This document shows, in pieces, positions 18,471 to 37,258 of a stretch of DNA of 64,000 nucleotides. A model generated the notes under the pieces. The model had not been told where the DNA came from. It searched no databases and saw nothing but the letters and a program-made list of their open reading frames with translations. Within the stretch, counting starts at the first letter, position 1. Each line of letters starts with the position of its first letter. A program made the translations under genes and the position numbers. This DNA is from Vitis vinifera (lineage: Eukaryota; Streptophyta; Magnoliopsida; Vitales; Vitaceae): NCBI RefSeq assembly GCF_030704535.1, contig NC_081820.1, forward strand, positions 1,183,001-1,247,000, written 5' to 3'.

Positions 18471-20814
18471 TGTAAGGTTCCAATCTCGTTGGGCCCAAAG
18501 GTGCAATGCCTCAAACCCAATTTAGGGGTAAAATGGCAATTTAAGAATTATTAATTAATTAAATTAATTTAATAAGGATAAAAAGGTATTTTCATATTTA
18601 AAATTCCTATATATAAATTAGATTTTTCATATCTTCTCTATTTAGAAAACCTTTTTATTCAAATATAGAAAGATTTTAGGGCTGAAGATTTGGAGGTTTA
18701 GGGTTTGAAGATCAATTTTTCAGATAAGATTTTTATCCTTAAATTAATATTTTATATTCACTAATTAGTTTTAAAAACGTTAGATATTCTTTGAAAGATC
18801 TCAATCTAGATTAGGGTTTGCTAAATTAATTTTTAGACTGGAAATTTATGAATGTGGATTAATTTGTGATGAAAATAGGAAAATTTAAAAAATTTCAATT
18901 GAATAGAAAACAAAATCAATAAAAAATCAAAGGAAGAAAAGAAATTTTAATTTAGAAAATAAATAAATAAATCGTTTGTGTAGGCTTTAGATTTGAAAAA
19001 AAAAAGTGTAGATATATGTACTATGTGAAAAATTAAAATTAAAATAAATAAATAAATATAATGAAAGGCGTATAGGTGGCTGGCTCTGTACAATGTTGTG
19101 GGATTAAAAAAAAATGAAAAAATTGGAGTACCCGTGTGTTGCTAAGGTGTTGACTTAGACATTGAAAAAGATTGTATATGTAAATATATTATTATAATAA
19201 TAAATAATAAGAAACATGAGGTTTACTGTTTTATTCTTAGGGTTTTGTGCGTGTAATGAAAATAGGAGAGTAATGGACCGGTTATGTATTGAATTTCAAA
19301 ATTAATAAAAATTATAATATTTAGTTTTAAGCTAACAAATGAAATATTAATAATAATAATAGTTTCCTATATATGTTTTAATTTAATTTAAGTATGTAAA
19401 GAAATAAATAGTGATGGTAAGATTAAGAAAGAAAAAGAATTTTACAATAATTTGGAAACTCATTAAATTAATTTATTATTGTTTAGTAAGTTGAAAAATA
19501 ATATTGGATAGTAATAATATTAACATGAGAAATTAATTAGGATCCCTAATACTAAATAAAATATATTTAGGATTTTTAAATTTATATATTTGGATAAATA
19601 ATATTGTGTATGATATTGTGTTAGGTGGGGAGGAAATTTTTTAGAGTTAAATACTTCAAAATTTTGAGTGCTTATTCAAGGTAAGGGAAATTAATGCAGA
19701 TTTTTATAAAAGAAAATAATTTCCTTTTTATATTGTATTTTGAAATGTGTAAAAATATTATTTTTATCTTTATGCATGGATCAAATATGTGTTTTGTATG
19801 AAAAGTATATTTGAAAATTTTCTTTGTTTATGAAAAATGAAAAATTGAAGAGATATGATATATTGTTTTGTAAGTTTAAATTAATGAAATAAAGTGTTTG
19901 ACTCTTGATTATATGGTCCTAGTCAACGGGTTATAATTGTTGACATTTCGGCCCTAATCAACGAGTTATAATAGTTGATATTATATGATCCTAGTCAATG
20001 GGTTATAATTGTTGACCTTATGATCCTAGTCAATGAGTTATAATTGTTGACCTTATGACCTTAGTCAACAGGTTATAATAATAGACCTTATAGGCCTAAT
20101 CAACGGGTTATAATTGTTGATATTTGGTTTTGTTCACCTTAAATGAAACAAATTTGAAATTAGTCACTCATTTGTAAAGTCTCACTTAACCGGGCACCAT
20201 TTGTCATACGATAATTAGAGTAAAAATATTTTTAATGTATTCGATTTGGTTTTGATGAGAAATTGTTTTAAAATGGATATGAGGAAGTTTTGTTGAAAAG
20301 TTTGAATGTATTAGTATTTTGAACTCAAAAGTTTTTATGAAAATAAGTATATATTATATCTCTTATTTGCAAACATGATTGAAAATGTTTGATCCATGAA
20401 ACTGCATTGATGTTCCTTATTGAGCTTTAAGCTCATGTCCCTTTGTTAATAATCTTTTAGGCAACCTTAGTTCGGGTGAGGAGTGACCGTTAGGGGGAAA
20501 ATTTGGCTTCATTAAGGTATTTGTTTAAATTTTCTTTATTTTGGACATTATTAGATGTTAAAACTTAATTCTCATTTGAATTATTTTGAGTTTGGAGTTA
20601 TTTGGACAATAACACTTTAGTTGATGTATTAGTTTTTTTTTTTTTTTTTAAAGTTGATACTTGGAGATTTTAGAATTTTGTCATACTACTCTGAACAAGA
20701 ATTTGGTAAATTTCTAATTACAATACGAATGTTTGTGTCGTTTCTACTTTGAGCATTTGAGCTTGAGGTGTGAAATGACCGTCATACCCTTGGAATGGGT
20801 TTTGGGGCGTGACA
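18471..20814 (+). mobile_element. Probable solo LTR of a Gypsy-type element
   Basis: The block begins TGTAAGGTTCC and ends GGGGCGTGACA, obeying the TG...CA rule of LTR ends. It has no coding sequence. A TATA-like CCTATATATAAATT lies near 18608. The 5-bp flanks are not a clean duplication (AGGGA against AAAGG), so the boundaries may be slightly off or decayed. The assignment to Gypsy rests on length and end type only. It contains a 35-bp tandem array (19922-20127). Confidence 0.5.
19922..20127. repeat. 35-bp tandem array of hairpin units, six copies
   Basis: Units start at 19922, 19957, 19994, 20029, 20064 and 20099. Each has the form GTCAACGGGTTATAATTGTTGAC-like sequence with arms GTCAAC and GTTGAC around a TTATAAT core, followed by a 12-14 base spacer with CCTA. 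Copies are about 80-90 percent alike by eye. Confidence 0.9.
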
Positions 20815-21093
20815 AAAGGACTTTTATAACTTTAAAACATGTCTATAAAAGTTCATATATGTATAATAGTATAAACTTTTTCTCCTATCCCACGTAGAAT
20901 ATCACAATTTTTTAAAACAATTTTAAAAGTTAGTATTTGAGGATTGGTTTGAAAATAATTCTTTGATGTGTTATAAAATAAAAGTTTCTTTTAAAAACTT
21001 AAATGTTTTTAACCAACTATTTTTTATATTTTTAATTTTTTTTTGAAAAAATAATTTTTATTTATAATGCTTTATTTTTAATTATTCTTCATA

Positions 21094-21130
<37 letters not shown>

Positions 21131-22699
21131 TTAAATAGTCCTCATAAAACACAAGTGAAAATAATTCAAAACAACTACTTTGAAAACACTCTTTTTTCTA
21201 TTTTTAAGACTAGAAAATTATTTTTTGTTTCTTGGTTGTCAAATATGTTTCCTTGTTTTTTTGTTCTTAAAAATTTAAAAAAAAAAAAACTATTTTTATA
21301 ATAGTTAACAAATCAACCCTATATACAGTTCCTTTTTCAATTTTCTTTATTGTCGATTATTATAAATATTTGAGATGTAATCATCATTTTAGGCTTATAA
21401 TAATAGTTCTAATTATGAGGATGAGATTGCATGAGTTTAATTATTAAACTGAATTAGATATGTATTTTTTATTTCACTTCTTTTATTTGCCTATGTTTAC
21501 TCTACTTAAATTCCTAGCTAAGGGTTTCATTAGCTCCAAAGCTTGAACCTTAAGTTTTCAATATGTGCACTTGGATTCCAAGGTTCCAATGAATCTTTAA
21601 AAATACTTCAAGTGATTTACCTCACTTGGAAACCACTTCTCACTAGACAAATGAAGAATAAAATGAATTCTTCAATCATAGTATAGCAACCAAAGCTCAT
21701 AATACAATGGAAATTATGAAGACCTGAAGATACACTTGAAATAAATACAAGTTTAAGAATAAATGCACTCATCAGATATTTGAATGAGAGAAAAAGTTGG
21801 CTTCACAATTTGAATGTAGCGAGCCTCATGTACATAAATGCTCTTAAAGACTTCGATTTATAAATTTTCAGCTCAAAATCCCCAAAACCCTCAAAAAGGG
21901 CTATACAGATCAAGCAACTAGTTAGATTGGTTCAATAACAATTATACATTAAATGCATTGGCAGGTAATCGTTAGGGTTTAGGACCCCAACCAATTGAGC
22001 AATTGGTTCGACTAATTCAAACACACTATTAGAAGAGAGAGTACGCACAAAGTGCGCCTATATTGGTCAAAGCCTAATTGGCTAAACCAGTTCCACTTAT
22101 CTCAACTAGCTGCATTATAAGGTATAGAAATGACCATGGAATGAGGTTGAGAACCTTCGATAGCATGTGTTTAATCTCAAATAACCCTTTAAAGCATGTC
22201 TAAGATGAATTAGGGTTAATGTTTCATCAAAATCATGAAATCATCTAATTTTAAGAAAATGTGATCTATTTAAGTTTAATAAGGGATGGTTTTTGAAACA
22301 TAAAATTTGTGACTTAAGTGCATGGACAAGAATCAACCTTATAAAAAGTCTTAGGTCTTCTTAAGTTTTCAAAATACTTAATCTTAAGGTGTTGATATTC
22401 TATTTTAGTTACTTGAACTTTCTTTAAATTTTCAAAAAAATCCAAAACAGTTGACTTGATTTGAACTATTAGTAGTTTTAACCTTATTTTTTTATTATCA
22501 AAACTTGATTAAGAGAACCCTTAGGTTAACAATTTAGCTATATTTGGTTTTCAAAAAATTTGAGAGAAAATGCAAATGAAAGAAAATAAATAAGAAAAGT
22601 AAAAAAGAAAAGAAAAAGTGAAAAAAAATACATCTTTAGAAAATTTGCCACCCCATTTTCTACCTATAATTGAATTTTGGAGCATTTCAAGTTATCTTG
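20815..22699. other. Intergenic, no gene seen
   Basis: AT-rich sequence with an (ATT)n run of about 11 units at 21096-21130 and several poly-A/T tracts. No convincing coding sequence. Confidence 0.5.
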
Positions 22700-23090
22700 G
22701 AAGTTAGTATGGTATTATGACATGATAAATCCCGAGAAATCGGAGATATCTCGCGATATATCGCATGGTCAACGGAAGTCAAACGCGCTACAGTGCCTGT
22801 ATGAAAAATGCCTTCTCCTTTTGCTTTCGAGGGGATTTGAACCCAAACCAAAAGGTTTGAAGTCCATTCCACTTGCCATCCAAGCAAACTTGTCCTTGTT
22901 ATATATTGTGCACTAAACTTATATATACTTAAACTCATTATATAAATAAAATATTAAAAGAATATTTTAAAGAGCAAATTATTTTATAATTAAATGCAAA
23001 ATTTTCTTTTAATTGATTACCAAAAATATGAAAATTATATAATTTTCTTCATAATGTTTTTAATATCATTAATAATTAATTAAATATTAA

Positions 23091-23144
<54 letters not shown>

Positions 23145-23150
23145 TAATTT
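22700..23150 (-). mobile_element. Repeat with tRNA-like A and B boxes, copy 1
   Basis: The minus strand has a B-box-like GGTTCAAATCC (22843-22833) and, about 35 bases upstream of it, an A-box-like TTGCTTGGATGG (near 22888-22877), spaced as in tRNA genes and tRNA-derived SINEs. One side carries GATATATCG/GAGATATC words (22738-22765). The other side, 22912-23100, is shared almost word for word with 27262-27470, so this is a dispersed repeat family. An (AT)n run fills 23096-23142. I do not see a complete tRNA cloverleaf. Confidence 0.55.
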
Positions 23151-23900
23151 ATTAGTAGAACAACCGATTCAAAATTTAGGCATTTTAAAATGTAATCCAA
23201 AACCTTTTTTTCCACACATTTTATATAAAGTAATAAAAAATGAGATTATATAACACCTCTTGATTAATTGTCTTAACATGAGATTGCCAGCCTGTGGGGG
23301 TTGCTTTGGTATGGCCTAAATTATTTATTATTAAAGGTCTCAATAGATAGAAAGTAGAGTTTTAGATATCCCACGGTTTATTTCCTAGAAAAAGGAATAT
23401 CATGCATCAAAGAATAAAACCGTGGAGCCACTGTTTTTAAGGATTGTTTTTTGTTTTTGTTTTTTTGTTTTTTGGTATTTTTTTATAAATAAAAAAAGGT
23501 AAAATAGTCAAAGAATTAAAACCTCTTTTGACTCGTTCTCATGCTAGCTGATGGGACCAGCCCTTCAACATCCAAGGGAAAATAGTCAAAGAATTAAGTG
23601 GTTGATTTTCAATGATCCATTTTGCATTTCTTGTCTTCCCTATTTACTTTTTTGTTCTCATTATGGTAAGTCGTTATCCATGAAACATTATTTGTTAAAA
23701 TAAGTCTCAAGTGATTGATTCGAACAATTCAATGACTTGGCAACAATCAAAACCATTCTAGAGCTAGCAATCGAATGTACAAAGATTTTGTGATCGAGAT
23801 TTAATGAACCAAAAGTTATCATTATTAAATATGACAATGTTTACTAAAATGTCTTGCTTTCTACAGAAAACTAACCAAATACACGATCAACAATCATCAC
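23151..23900. other. Intergenic, no gene seen
   Basis: No coding sequence. A phrase AAGTCGTTATCCATGAAACA near 23670 recurs in altered form near 25718, so the two places may share an old duplicated segment. Confidence 0.4.
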
Positions 23901-25045
23901 GGGCTTTTTTAACTTGTACGGTTATTTTAAAAAATAATTCTTAAAAAATGGTACTTTGAAAAATAATTCTTAAAATATGATACTTTGAAAAATAATTCCA
24001 AATCTACGACATTTTTTTACCATTTGAAAGATGTTTCTTGAATAGACATCTTCTATATTTTTCATATCAACCATGAATATTAAAAACAAATTGAATTTGC
24101 ACTAAAGATGTCTCTTCAAGCAACACCTTTTATGATTCCATAAAATTGAATTTATGTTAAAAATGTCTCTTCAAAAGACATTTTTCCATATTTTTTTATT
24201 AGTGATATACGTTAAAAAAAATTGAATTTATACTAAAAAAATATAATTTCCACAATACCACAAAATCAAATTAATACTAAAAGTGTCTTTAGAAGAAACA
24301 TCTTTGATAATTTTCATATCAGTTACACAATGAAAAAAAATTGAATTTACATTGAAGGAGTTTATACAGTTCCATAAAATTGAATTTATATTAAATGTGC
24401 TTTTGAAGAAACATTTTCCACAATTTTTATATTAGTCACCTATCAAAAAAATTAAATTTATACTAAAAGTATCTCTTAAAGAAAACCTTTCAATATAAAT
24501 TTAATTTTATGGAATTGTGAAATGTGTCTTTTGAAAATACATTTTTAGTATAAATTCAGTTATTTCAATGAATGACTGATACAAGAATTGTTGAAGGTGT
24601 TTCTTCAAGAGATACCTTTAATATAAATTTAATTTTGTGAAATTGTAGAAAGTGTGTCTTAAGAATATATTTTTAGTATAAATTCAATTTTTTATATTAT
24701 GAAACTGATATGAAAACTATGAAAAATGTCGATTTAAAAAACACTTTTAATATAAATTCGATTTTGTAAAATTGTAAAAGGTGTTTCTTGAAGAGACATT
24801 TTTAATGTAAATTCAAAATTTTTTAACGTGTGTTATTAATATAAAAATTGTGGAAGGTGTCTCTTCAAGAGACACCTTTAATGTAAATTCAATTTTTTTA
24901 AACATGTATTATTTACATAAAAATGATGTAAAATATATTTTTAAGAAACACCGACAGAAAATACCATAGATTTGAAAATAGTTTTCATATGTACTCTATT
25001 TTTTAAAATTAATTTTAAATTCACGGTACAATTAGCAAAAATCCC
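23901..25045. mobile_element. Foldback-type element, 1.1 kb imperfect palindrome
   Basis: The left end (GGGCTTTTTTAACTTGTACGG) and the complement of the right end (GGGATTTTTGCTAATTGTACCG) match. Correspondence continues inward: ...CAAATCTACGAC on the left against CAAATCTATGGTA on the complement of the right. The two arms meet near 24475. Each arm is built of diverged units of about 100-120 bases containing TAAATTNAATTTTATGG and GTGTCTCTTCAAGAGACA words, in opposite orientation in the two arms. There is no ORF. No clean target duplication was found. Non-autonomous foldback or Mutator-like element is the likely class. Confidence 0.7.
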
Positions 25046-26060
25046 AAATCTGCAAATTGGGTAAGTAAGGTGGGGCCCTCAGCACTATATCTTGATGTTG
25101 AAAGTTTGAAACGAGCTTCACTGTAAGGATTAAAAAACATGGTAGTAAACTACATTGAGACAGGTTGCTTCGGTTTATTAGAACAGATCTTTTATCAAGA
25201 TTACCTTTCTGGTCCACTATCTAGATGAGCGGTTATGACAAATCTTTAAAGAAATCGTGGTAAAGCCCATCTCCATTGAGAAAATTAATTCAACATGTCC
25301 GACCCCACAGTGGAGCCTTCAGTTTCCTACAGCATTCATGGATTCAAAGCAGACATGCAAGCCAAGCAAACATTTTAGAAGTTGCAGTGGCAGAAAGACA
25401 CGTCATATTAATATCAGTAATGAAATTGTTTTCGCAATTCTCGAAATTATTTTTTAGAAATTATTTTATTATAACTCAAAATACTCAAAAATAAAATACA
25501 ATAAAAACTAAAATTTATCGTAAAAAAATTGTTTTTCCATCGAAGTCTTTGACAATTGAGATTGCTTTATAGAATAATTACGAAACAAGGATCAACCACA
25601 AAAGTGTAGTAAGGAAAAACTTGACCAGGAAAATCAAGGTACAAATGTGAAGTTTTGAATGAACGTGGAATATTTCCAGGATGGTTTGTCAAACTCTCGA
25701 TTCACAAGCCATGTCAAAAGTCGTTATCCAAGAAACATTTTTCCTTTCAAGTAAGTTACAAGTGACTGTGCAATAATTAAAATTCTTGTTAATGATTTTC
25801 CAGTATTTGTAAATCCAATCACGACCTTCCATTACACTGTGTCCGTTGAATTTGTTACCGAGCTTTGGTGGACAAATCTTCAATTAAGAAGCCCCTCTTG
25901 TGACCCGCCAAATATTTTATTTGCAGCCTGCATGTAGGGTTGGAGTCAGTTTGAGAAAAATCCATGCTGATTAAATTTCAACTAAGACTTTTCTAAAGGT
26001 ATCTCATGAACCGACGGGCAGTAATCTTTATTTATAAATTTCCCTCACAAAACTAACCTC
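25046..26060. other. Upstream flank of the MYB gene
   Basis: No supported exon. Short open frames at 25257-25494 have no recognisable protein features. This stretch presumably contains the MYB promoter. Confidence 0.45.
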
Positions 26061-26069
26061 TATATATAT
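26061..26069 (+). promoter_or_regulatory. TATA box of the MYB gene
   Basis: TATATATAT at 26061-26069, after CCTC. It lies about 80 bases before the upstream ATG candidate (26143) and about 180 before the main one (26247). Position and sequence fit a plant TATA box. Confidence 0.55.
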
Positions 26070-26246
26070 GAAGCAAGCTCAGTTCGATATCAATCACACT
26101 GCTTCTTAAGGTCTCAATCTCCTCTTGACAGCTTGCTTTTCAATGGCGCTCCCTGGTTTTTAGGCAGTCACTGTATTTATTTTTATTGTAGTATATTTCA
26201 TGAAAAAATTATTGGGTTAATTTCTTCCATCTTTGCAGGGAATTCC

Positions 26247-26834
26247 ATGATGGCAAGACCAGAGAGGCCGCGATGGACAGAAGTAGAAGATTGGGTGCTC
26301 TTTGAATGTAAAACAAAAAATATGGATCTACCTTGGCCAGATATCGCAAAGCTGACAGAACTGGACAGAAGTGGCAAAAATTGCAGAGAGAGGTGGAAGT
26401 ACCACCTGGATCCTGATGTCAAGATGGAGAATTTCTCCCAAGAGGAAGACGATTCCATCGTCTGCTTCCAGTCGCTCTATGGGAATAGGTAATGAGAATA
26501 TCCTCATACTTTTCCATTATCATATTATATGATGGTTTGATCAGTTTGAGGAGTTTTTGTGTTGTGTTGAAGCTGGTCTAGTATTGCGGCTCATCTTCCT
26601 GGGCGAACCGATAATGATGTCAAGAATCGCTGGTACAACCATTTGAAGAAGCAGCAGCTTGGGAGAAGTACCGGGGATCAGCAACATATCGATCCAAATG
26701 CAAGCCCAAGCTCGATTCCTACACTGGTTTCAGCCTCACAAGAAATAGCCAGCACTTGGTCCATTTCTGGATTAGCCTCTCTGGAGGGCGAGTTCACGCC
26801 AACTGAAGAAGTCTTCAAATTTTGGTCTGCTTGA
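26247..26834 (+). CDS. Short divergent R2R3-MYB transcription factor
   Basis: Two exons, 26247-26488 and 26573-26834, joined by a GT-AG intron of 84 bases; the junction codon becomes AGC, giving LYGNSWSSIA. The product is about 167 residues. R2 covers roughly residues 8-57 ([10 protein letters not shown]... ending [13 protein letters not shown]). R3 covers about 58-108 (NFSQEEDD... [19 protein letters not shown]). The first Trp of R3 is replaced by Phe, which is common in R2R3 proteins. The C-terminal tail after the repeats is only about 58 residues, short for the family, with Ser-rich sequence and a final FKFWSA. An AG acceptor at 26237-26238 lies just before the ATG, so a 5' exon exists. 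ATG at 26143 followed by GT after 13 bases would add four residues plus a junction Gly in frame, making [15 protein letters not shown] an alternative start. It is nuclear and DNA-binding by family; the target pathway is unknown. Confidence 0.85.
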
Positions 26835-27174
26835 ATATATATGTACACATTTCTCTTCTGCTAGTCATTACTAGTAGAAAGAGAATATGCATATATATAG
26901 AACTTTCTACTAGTCATTATGCAAAAGTTCCACATATAGATATATAGCCACACAGGCCGACCATGCATCTTCTAATAAAGCTCTGTTTGTGGGTGTCAAA
27001 TATGTAACCTGAGTTAAAGAATTGAAAACTTTGAAAATTGGTCCAAAATTCATGATGGATAAAAAGATAAAAATATCATTCCTTTTTCTATCATTTTCTT
27101 CTTTTATTTATTATTTATTATTTATTATTTATTATTTCATTCCATGTACTACTAATCCTATTCAATGAGGAAAA
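26835..27174. other. MYB 3' flank
   Basis: Contains the likely 3'UTR, with AATAAAGC near 26974 as a possible poly-A signal, then a (TTATTTA)n low-complexity run near 27105-27135. No coding sequence. Confidence 0.4.
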
Positions 27175-27874
27175 TGTCACATATATCGAGAAAAGGGCAA
27201 TATCTCGTGGTTCGGGGTTCACTCCACTTGCCATCTAGGCTAATTTACTATTATTATATAATATGCATTAAACTTATATATACTTAAACTCATTATATAA
27301 AGAAAATATTAAAAGAATATTTTAAAGAGCAAATTAATTATAATTATTTTATAATTAAATACAAATTTTTTTTAATTAATTATCAAAAATATAAAAATTA
27401 TATAATTTTCTTCATAATGTTTTTAATATCATTAATAATTAATTAAATGTTAAAAAATTATATATATATCATAATTTATTTTATATTGTTTAATACAATT
27501 GAATTAAATGGATCATATTTTAATATTAATATATATTTTAAAATTAGACATATTATAATCAAATATCATAATATTAAATATAATTTAATAATAAATGTAC
27601 ACTTATAAAATTCATATTTTTATCGATGCATACGATATTATTATCAAATATAATAAATCATGCTATACATATATCAAAATGTTCAATAAAATAACTTCAA
27701 AATGCCTATTATACTTTTAATTATATTATTATGAGGTTTTCTTTACATTTTCATGATTTTTTAACAATTTTAAGCTTACTGATATTTTTTTTCAAAATAT
27801 CCGTCGATATATCTCCGATATATCCATAAAATCGAAGTACCGATATATCCGTGATTACCGATATTTTCATCATT
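27175..27874. mobile_element. Same dispersed repeat as at 22.7 kb, copy 2
   Basis: 27262-27470 matches 22912-23100 with few changes (for example TTAAAGAGCAAATTA and TTCATAATGTTTTTAATATC). The tRNA-like head is degenerate here (CACTTGCCATCTAGGC at about 27222). GATATATC-type words occur at both ends: CATATATCGAG near 27180, and a cluster CGATATATCTCCGATATATCC at 27795-27862. It directly abuts a copia fragment at 27875, so one repeat inserted into or beside the other. Confidence 0.55.
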
Positions 27875-28105
27875 GATCCTATTAACTTTGAAAATGTTGT
27901 GAAGAGTGAAAAATTGTGGAGAGCCATGGATTTGGAATTGGAAGCAATTAACAAAAATGGCACTTAGGAATTGACGAAGTTACCTCAAGGAGGAAAGAAG
28001 GTTGGAGTGAAATGGATTTATAAAACTAAATTTAATGAAAATCGAGAAGTGGACAAATACAAGGCTAGGCTTGTAGCGAAAGGGTATACTTATTGTTTGA
28101 ATACT
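27875..28105 (+). pseudogene. Ty1/copia reverse transcriptase fragment
   Basis: Plus-strand translation gives the N-terminal part of a copia RT domain: KLWRAMDLELEAI, then an in-frame stop where the family normally has Trp, then VGVKWIYKTKFNENREVDKY and ARLVAKGY. Sequence similarity stops at about 28105. It is a dead remnant of fewer than 80 codons, with no LTR visible nearby. Confidence 0.8.
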
Positions 28106-28873
28106 TTCAAAAAAAAAAAAAGTGACTAGTTTTTAGTTTAAACAATTATTTCAGTTTGAGGTATAAAATAACTATTATGACATTAAAGTGGATCTTAAGA
28201 TGTAACACATACAACTAAATGGAGCACAGTTAAAAGATAGAAATAAAATAGATATCATAGTATTTCCTGGGGTGTGAAGCTCATTTTTCATATTTGATCA
28301 TTATATTGAACCACCTGCAAATAACATGATACACAAATATTCAAATTGTATTTTTACTTTTCATAAATATCCTGGATAGTTCTAATTAATGTTTTTTATT
28401 TTTAAAAACAAAAATCAAAATAAAAAAAATCATCAATTTTTAAAAGATATTTTACTAATTTCAACGATTTATGGATAGGACATAGACGAGTTACAAGTAT
28501 TAATTTTTTATTTTACAAATTTTTTAAGAAGGTTTAAAATCAAATAAATTTTTATACCTTTATCTTTTATTTTATTTTTTTAAATTATAAAAATACAAAT
28601 TAACAAACAAGAGTATGGACTTCTAATTTTGTTCCAATAAGTATGACATTGCTTCATTTACATTTTTTTAAATATCATTATCATTATTTTTAATTTAATT
28701 TAATTTTTTAATTCCATATTTAATGCTTTTGTTTCCACTTATCTTTACTTTCTTTTCTAAAATGACAATAGGGTGAACTTTTTTGGCCACCTGCCCCCAC
28801 CTTTAATAAACCGAATTTGGGATGAAGAGAATCATGTTAATGGTGGGTTTGAAATTTTTTTATTATTTATTAC

Positions 28874-28907
<34 letters not shown>

Positions 28908-29766
28908 GATTACTATTTATATTAATTATTGGTGTTCACTAGTCAAACATAGAATTCTCTTCGGTTTAAAAAGTAATAGATAGACAAGTCGTGTATGTTA
29001 TAGCATACCTGGTGGATGGTCGTAGAAACAGACAACTTTCTGAGAATGGTTGACTTCCTCATGTACTAGGATGAATCCAAACTCCCAACAGAAGACCATC
29101 ATGTACCATTAGAGGACCCTTCCTAGTAATTTCCCTATTGATCATATATAATATAATCTAATATAATAAATTAATGGAATTGAATTATATAAACCTTTAG
29201 TCCAAACTTAATTCAAATTAATATTTTTTATATTTAATTAATTAATTAACTAAATCCCACCTCCTTTATTCTCAATTTAATTCAAATTTGAACCCCTGTG
29301 AAATCCACTTATACAATAATTTGTAATCTAAATTTAATTAAAGTTGATATTTTTTCCTCTATTATTCTTAATATAATTTGAGTTCCGAGTTTTATTTTGG
29401 GTTGTAGATTGCAAATTAACCTCTAACCCTAGTTAAAATATTAATTTGGGATGATATTAAGAATTCATTTGGTGGTGATTTTTAAAAACGTTTTTTTGTC
29501 TAAAAAGTGTTTTAAAAAAAATCAGGTATTCTATAAATTTCTAGGAAAAACTTCTGAAAATTTTAAAATCACTAGTCGTATTTTTTAAATAAATAATTAA
29601 TAGGTTATTTTCCTAAAAATACTTGTAAAAAAATACAGTTTCACTCAAAACATTTGAAGTAAAAATACAGTGAAACGCACTATAAATTCAAACTGTAAAT
29701 TAAACCCAATCCAAAATCGGGTTCTGTTGGGTCGAGCCCACCCAAGTTGTTGTACTATGAAAAACC
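28106..29766. other. Intergenic, no supported gene
   Basis: AT-rich, with an (ATT)n run at about 28879-28905. One minus-strand stretch (29106-28990) is open and ends at a good donor, but I do not recognise it. The rest is low-complexity. Confidence 0.45.
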
Positions 29767-29978
29767 AAACCCTACCGGCCCAAGTTTCTTCCAGGCCCAA
29801 GACAAGGCCCAGGCCCATTCAAAGCCCGGCCTCAATCATTGATGTGCAAAACGCCAATATTCTCAATATCTCGCTCCTTCCTTTCTCTCTCTCTCAAAAT
29901 CTTTATTCTCTCTCTAGATTTTCACTGAATTCACTGTGTGGAAGAAGCCGAACCCTAAATTCTTAGCTTCAATTCTCA
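29767..29978 (+). promoter_or_regulatory. VHA-H promoter: telo-box plus four GGCCCA (site II) motifs
   Basis: AAACCCTA (telo-box) at 29767-29774 is followed by GGCCCA at 29777-29782, 29794-29799, 29806-29811 and 29812-29817. A CT-rich leader follows (29876-29915). GGCCCA/TGGGCC site II elements bound by TCP factors, together with telo-boxes, are known marks of plant housekeeping and growth-linked promoters. The motifs are seen; their use here is inferred. Confidence 0.65.

Positions 29979-37258
<7,280 letters not shown>

Noticed and set aside
18338..18506. Minus-strand frame with a long Tyr-Ile run
   Set aside because: Produced by the (TA)n microsatellite.
19910..20130. CRISPR-like array
   Set aside because: Repeats are contiguous 35-bp tandem units without unique spacers, in a plant genome.
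22832..22890. A functional tRNA gene
   Set aside because: A and B boxes are present but I could not pair an acceptor stem or a convincing anticodon arm, and the surrounding sequence is a dispersed repeat.
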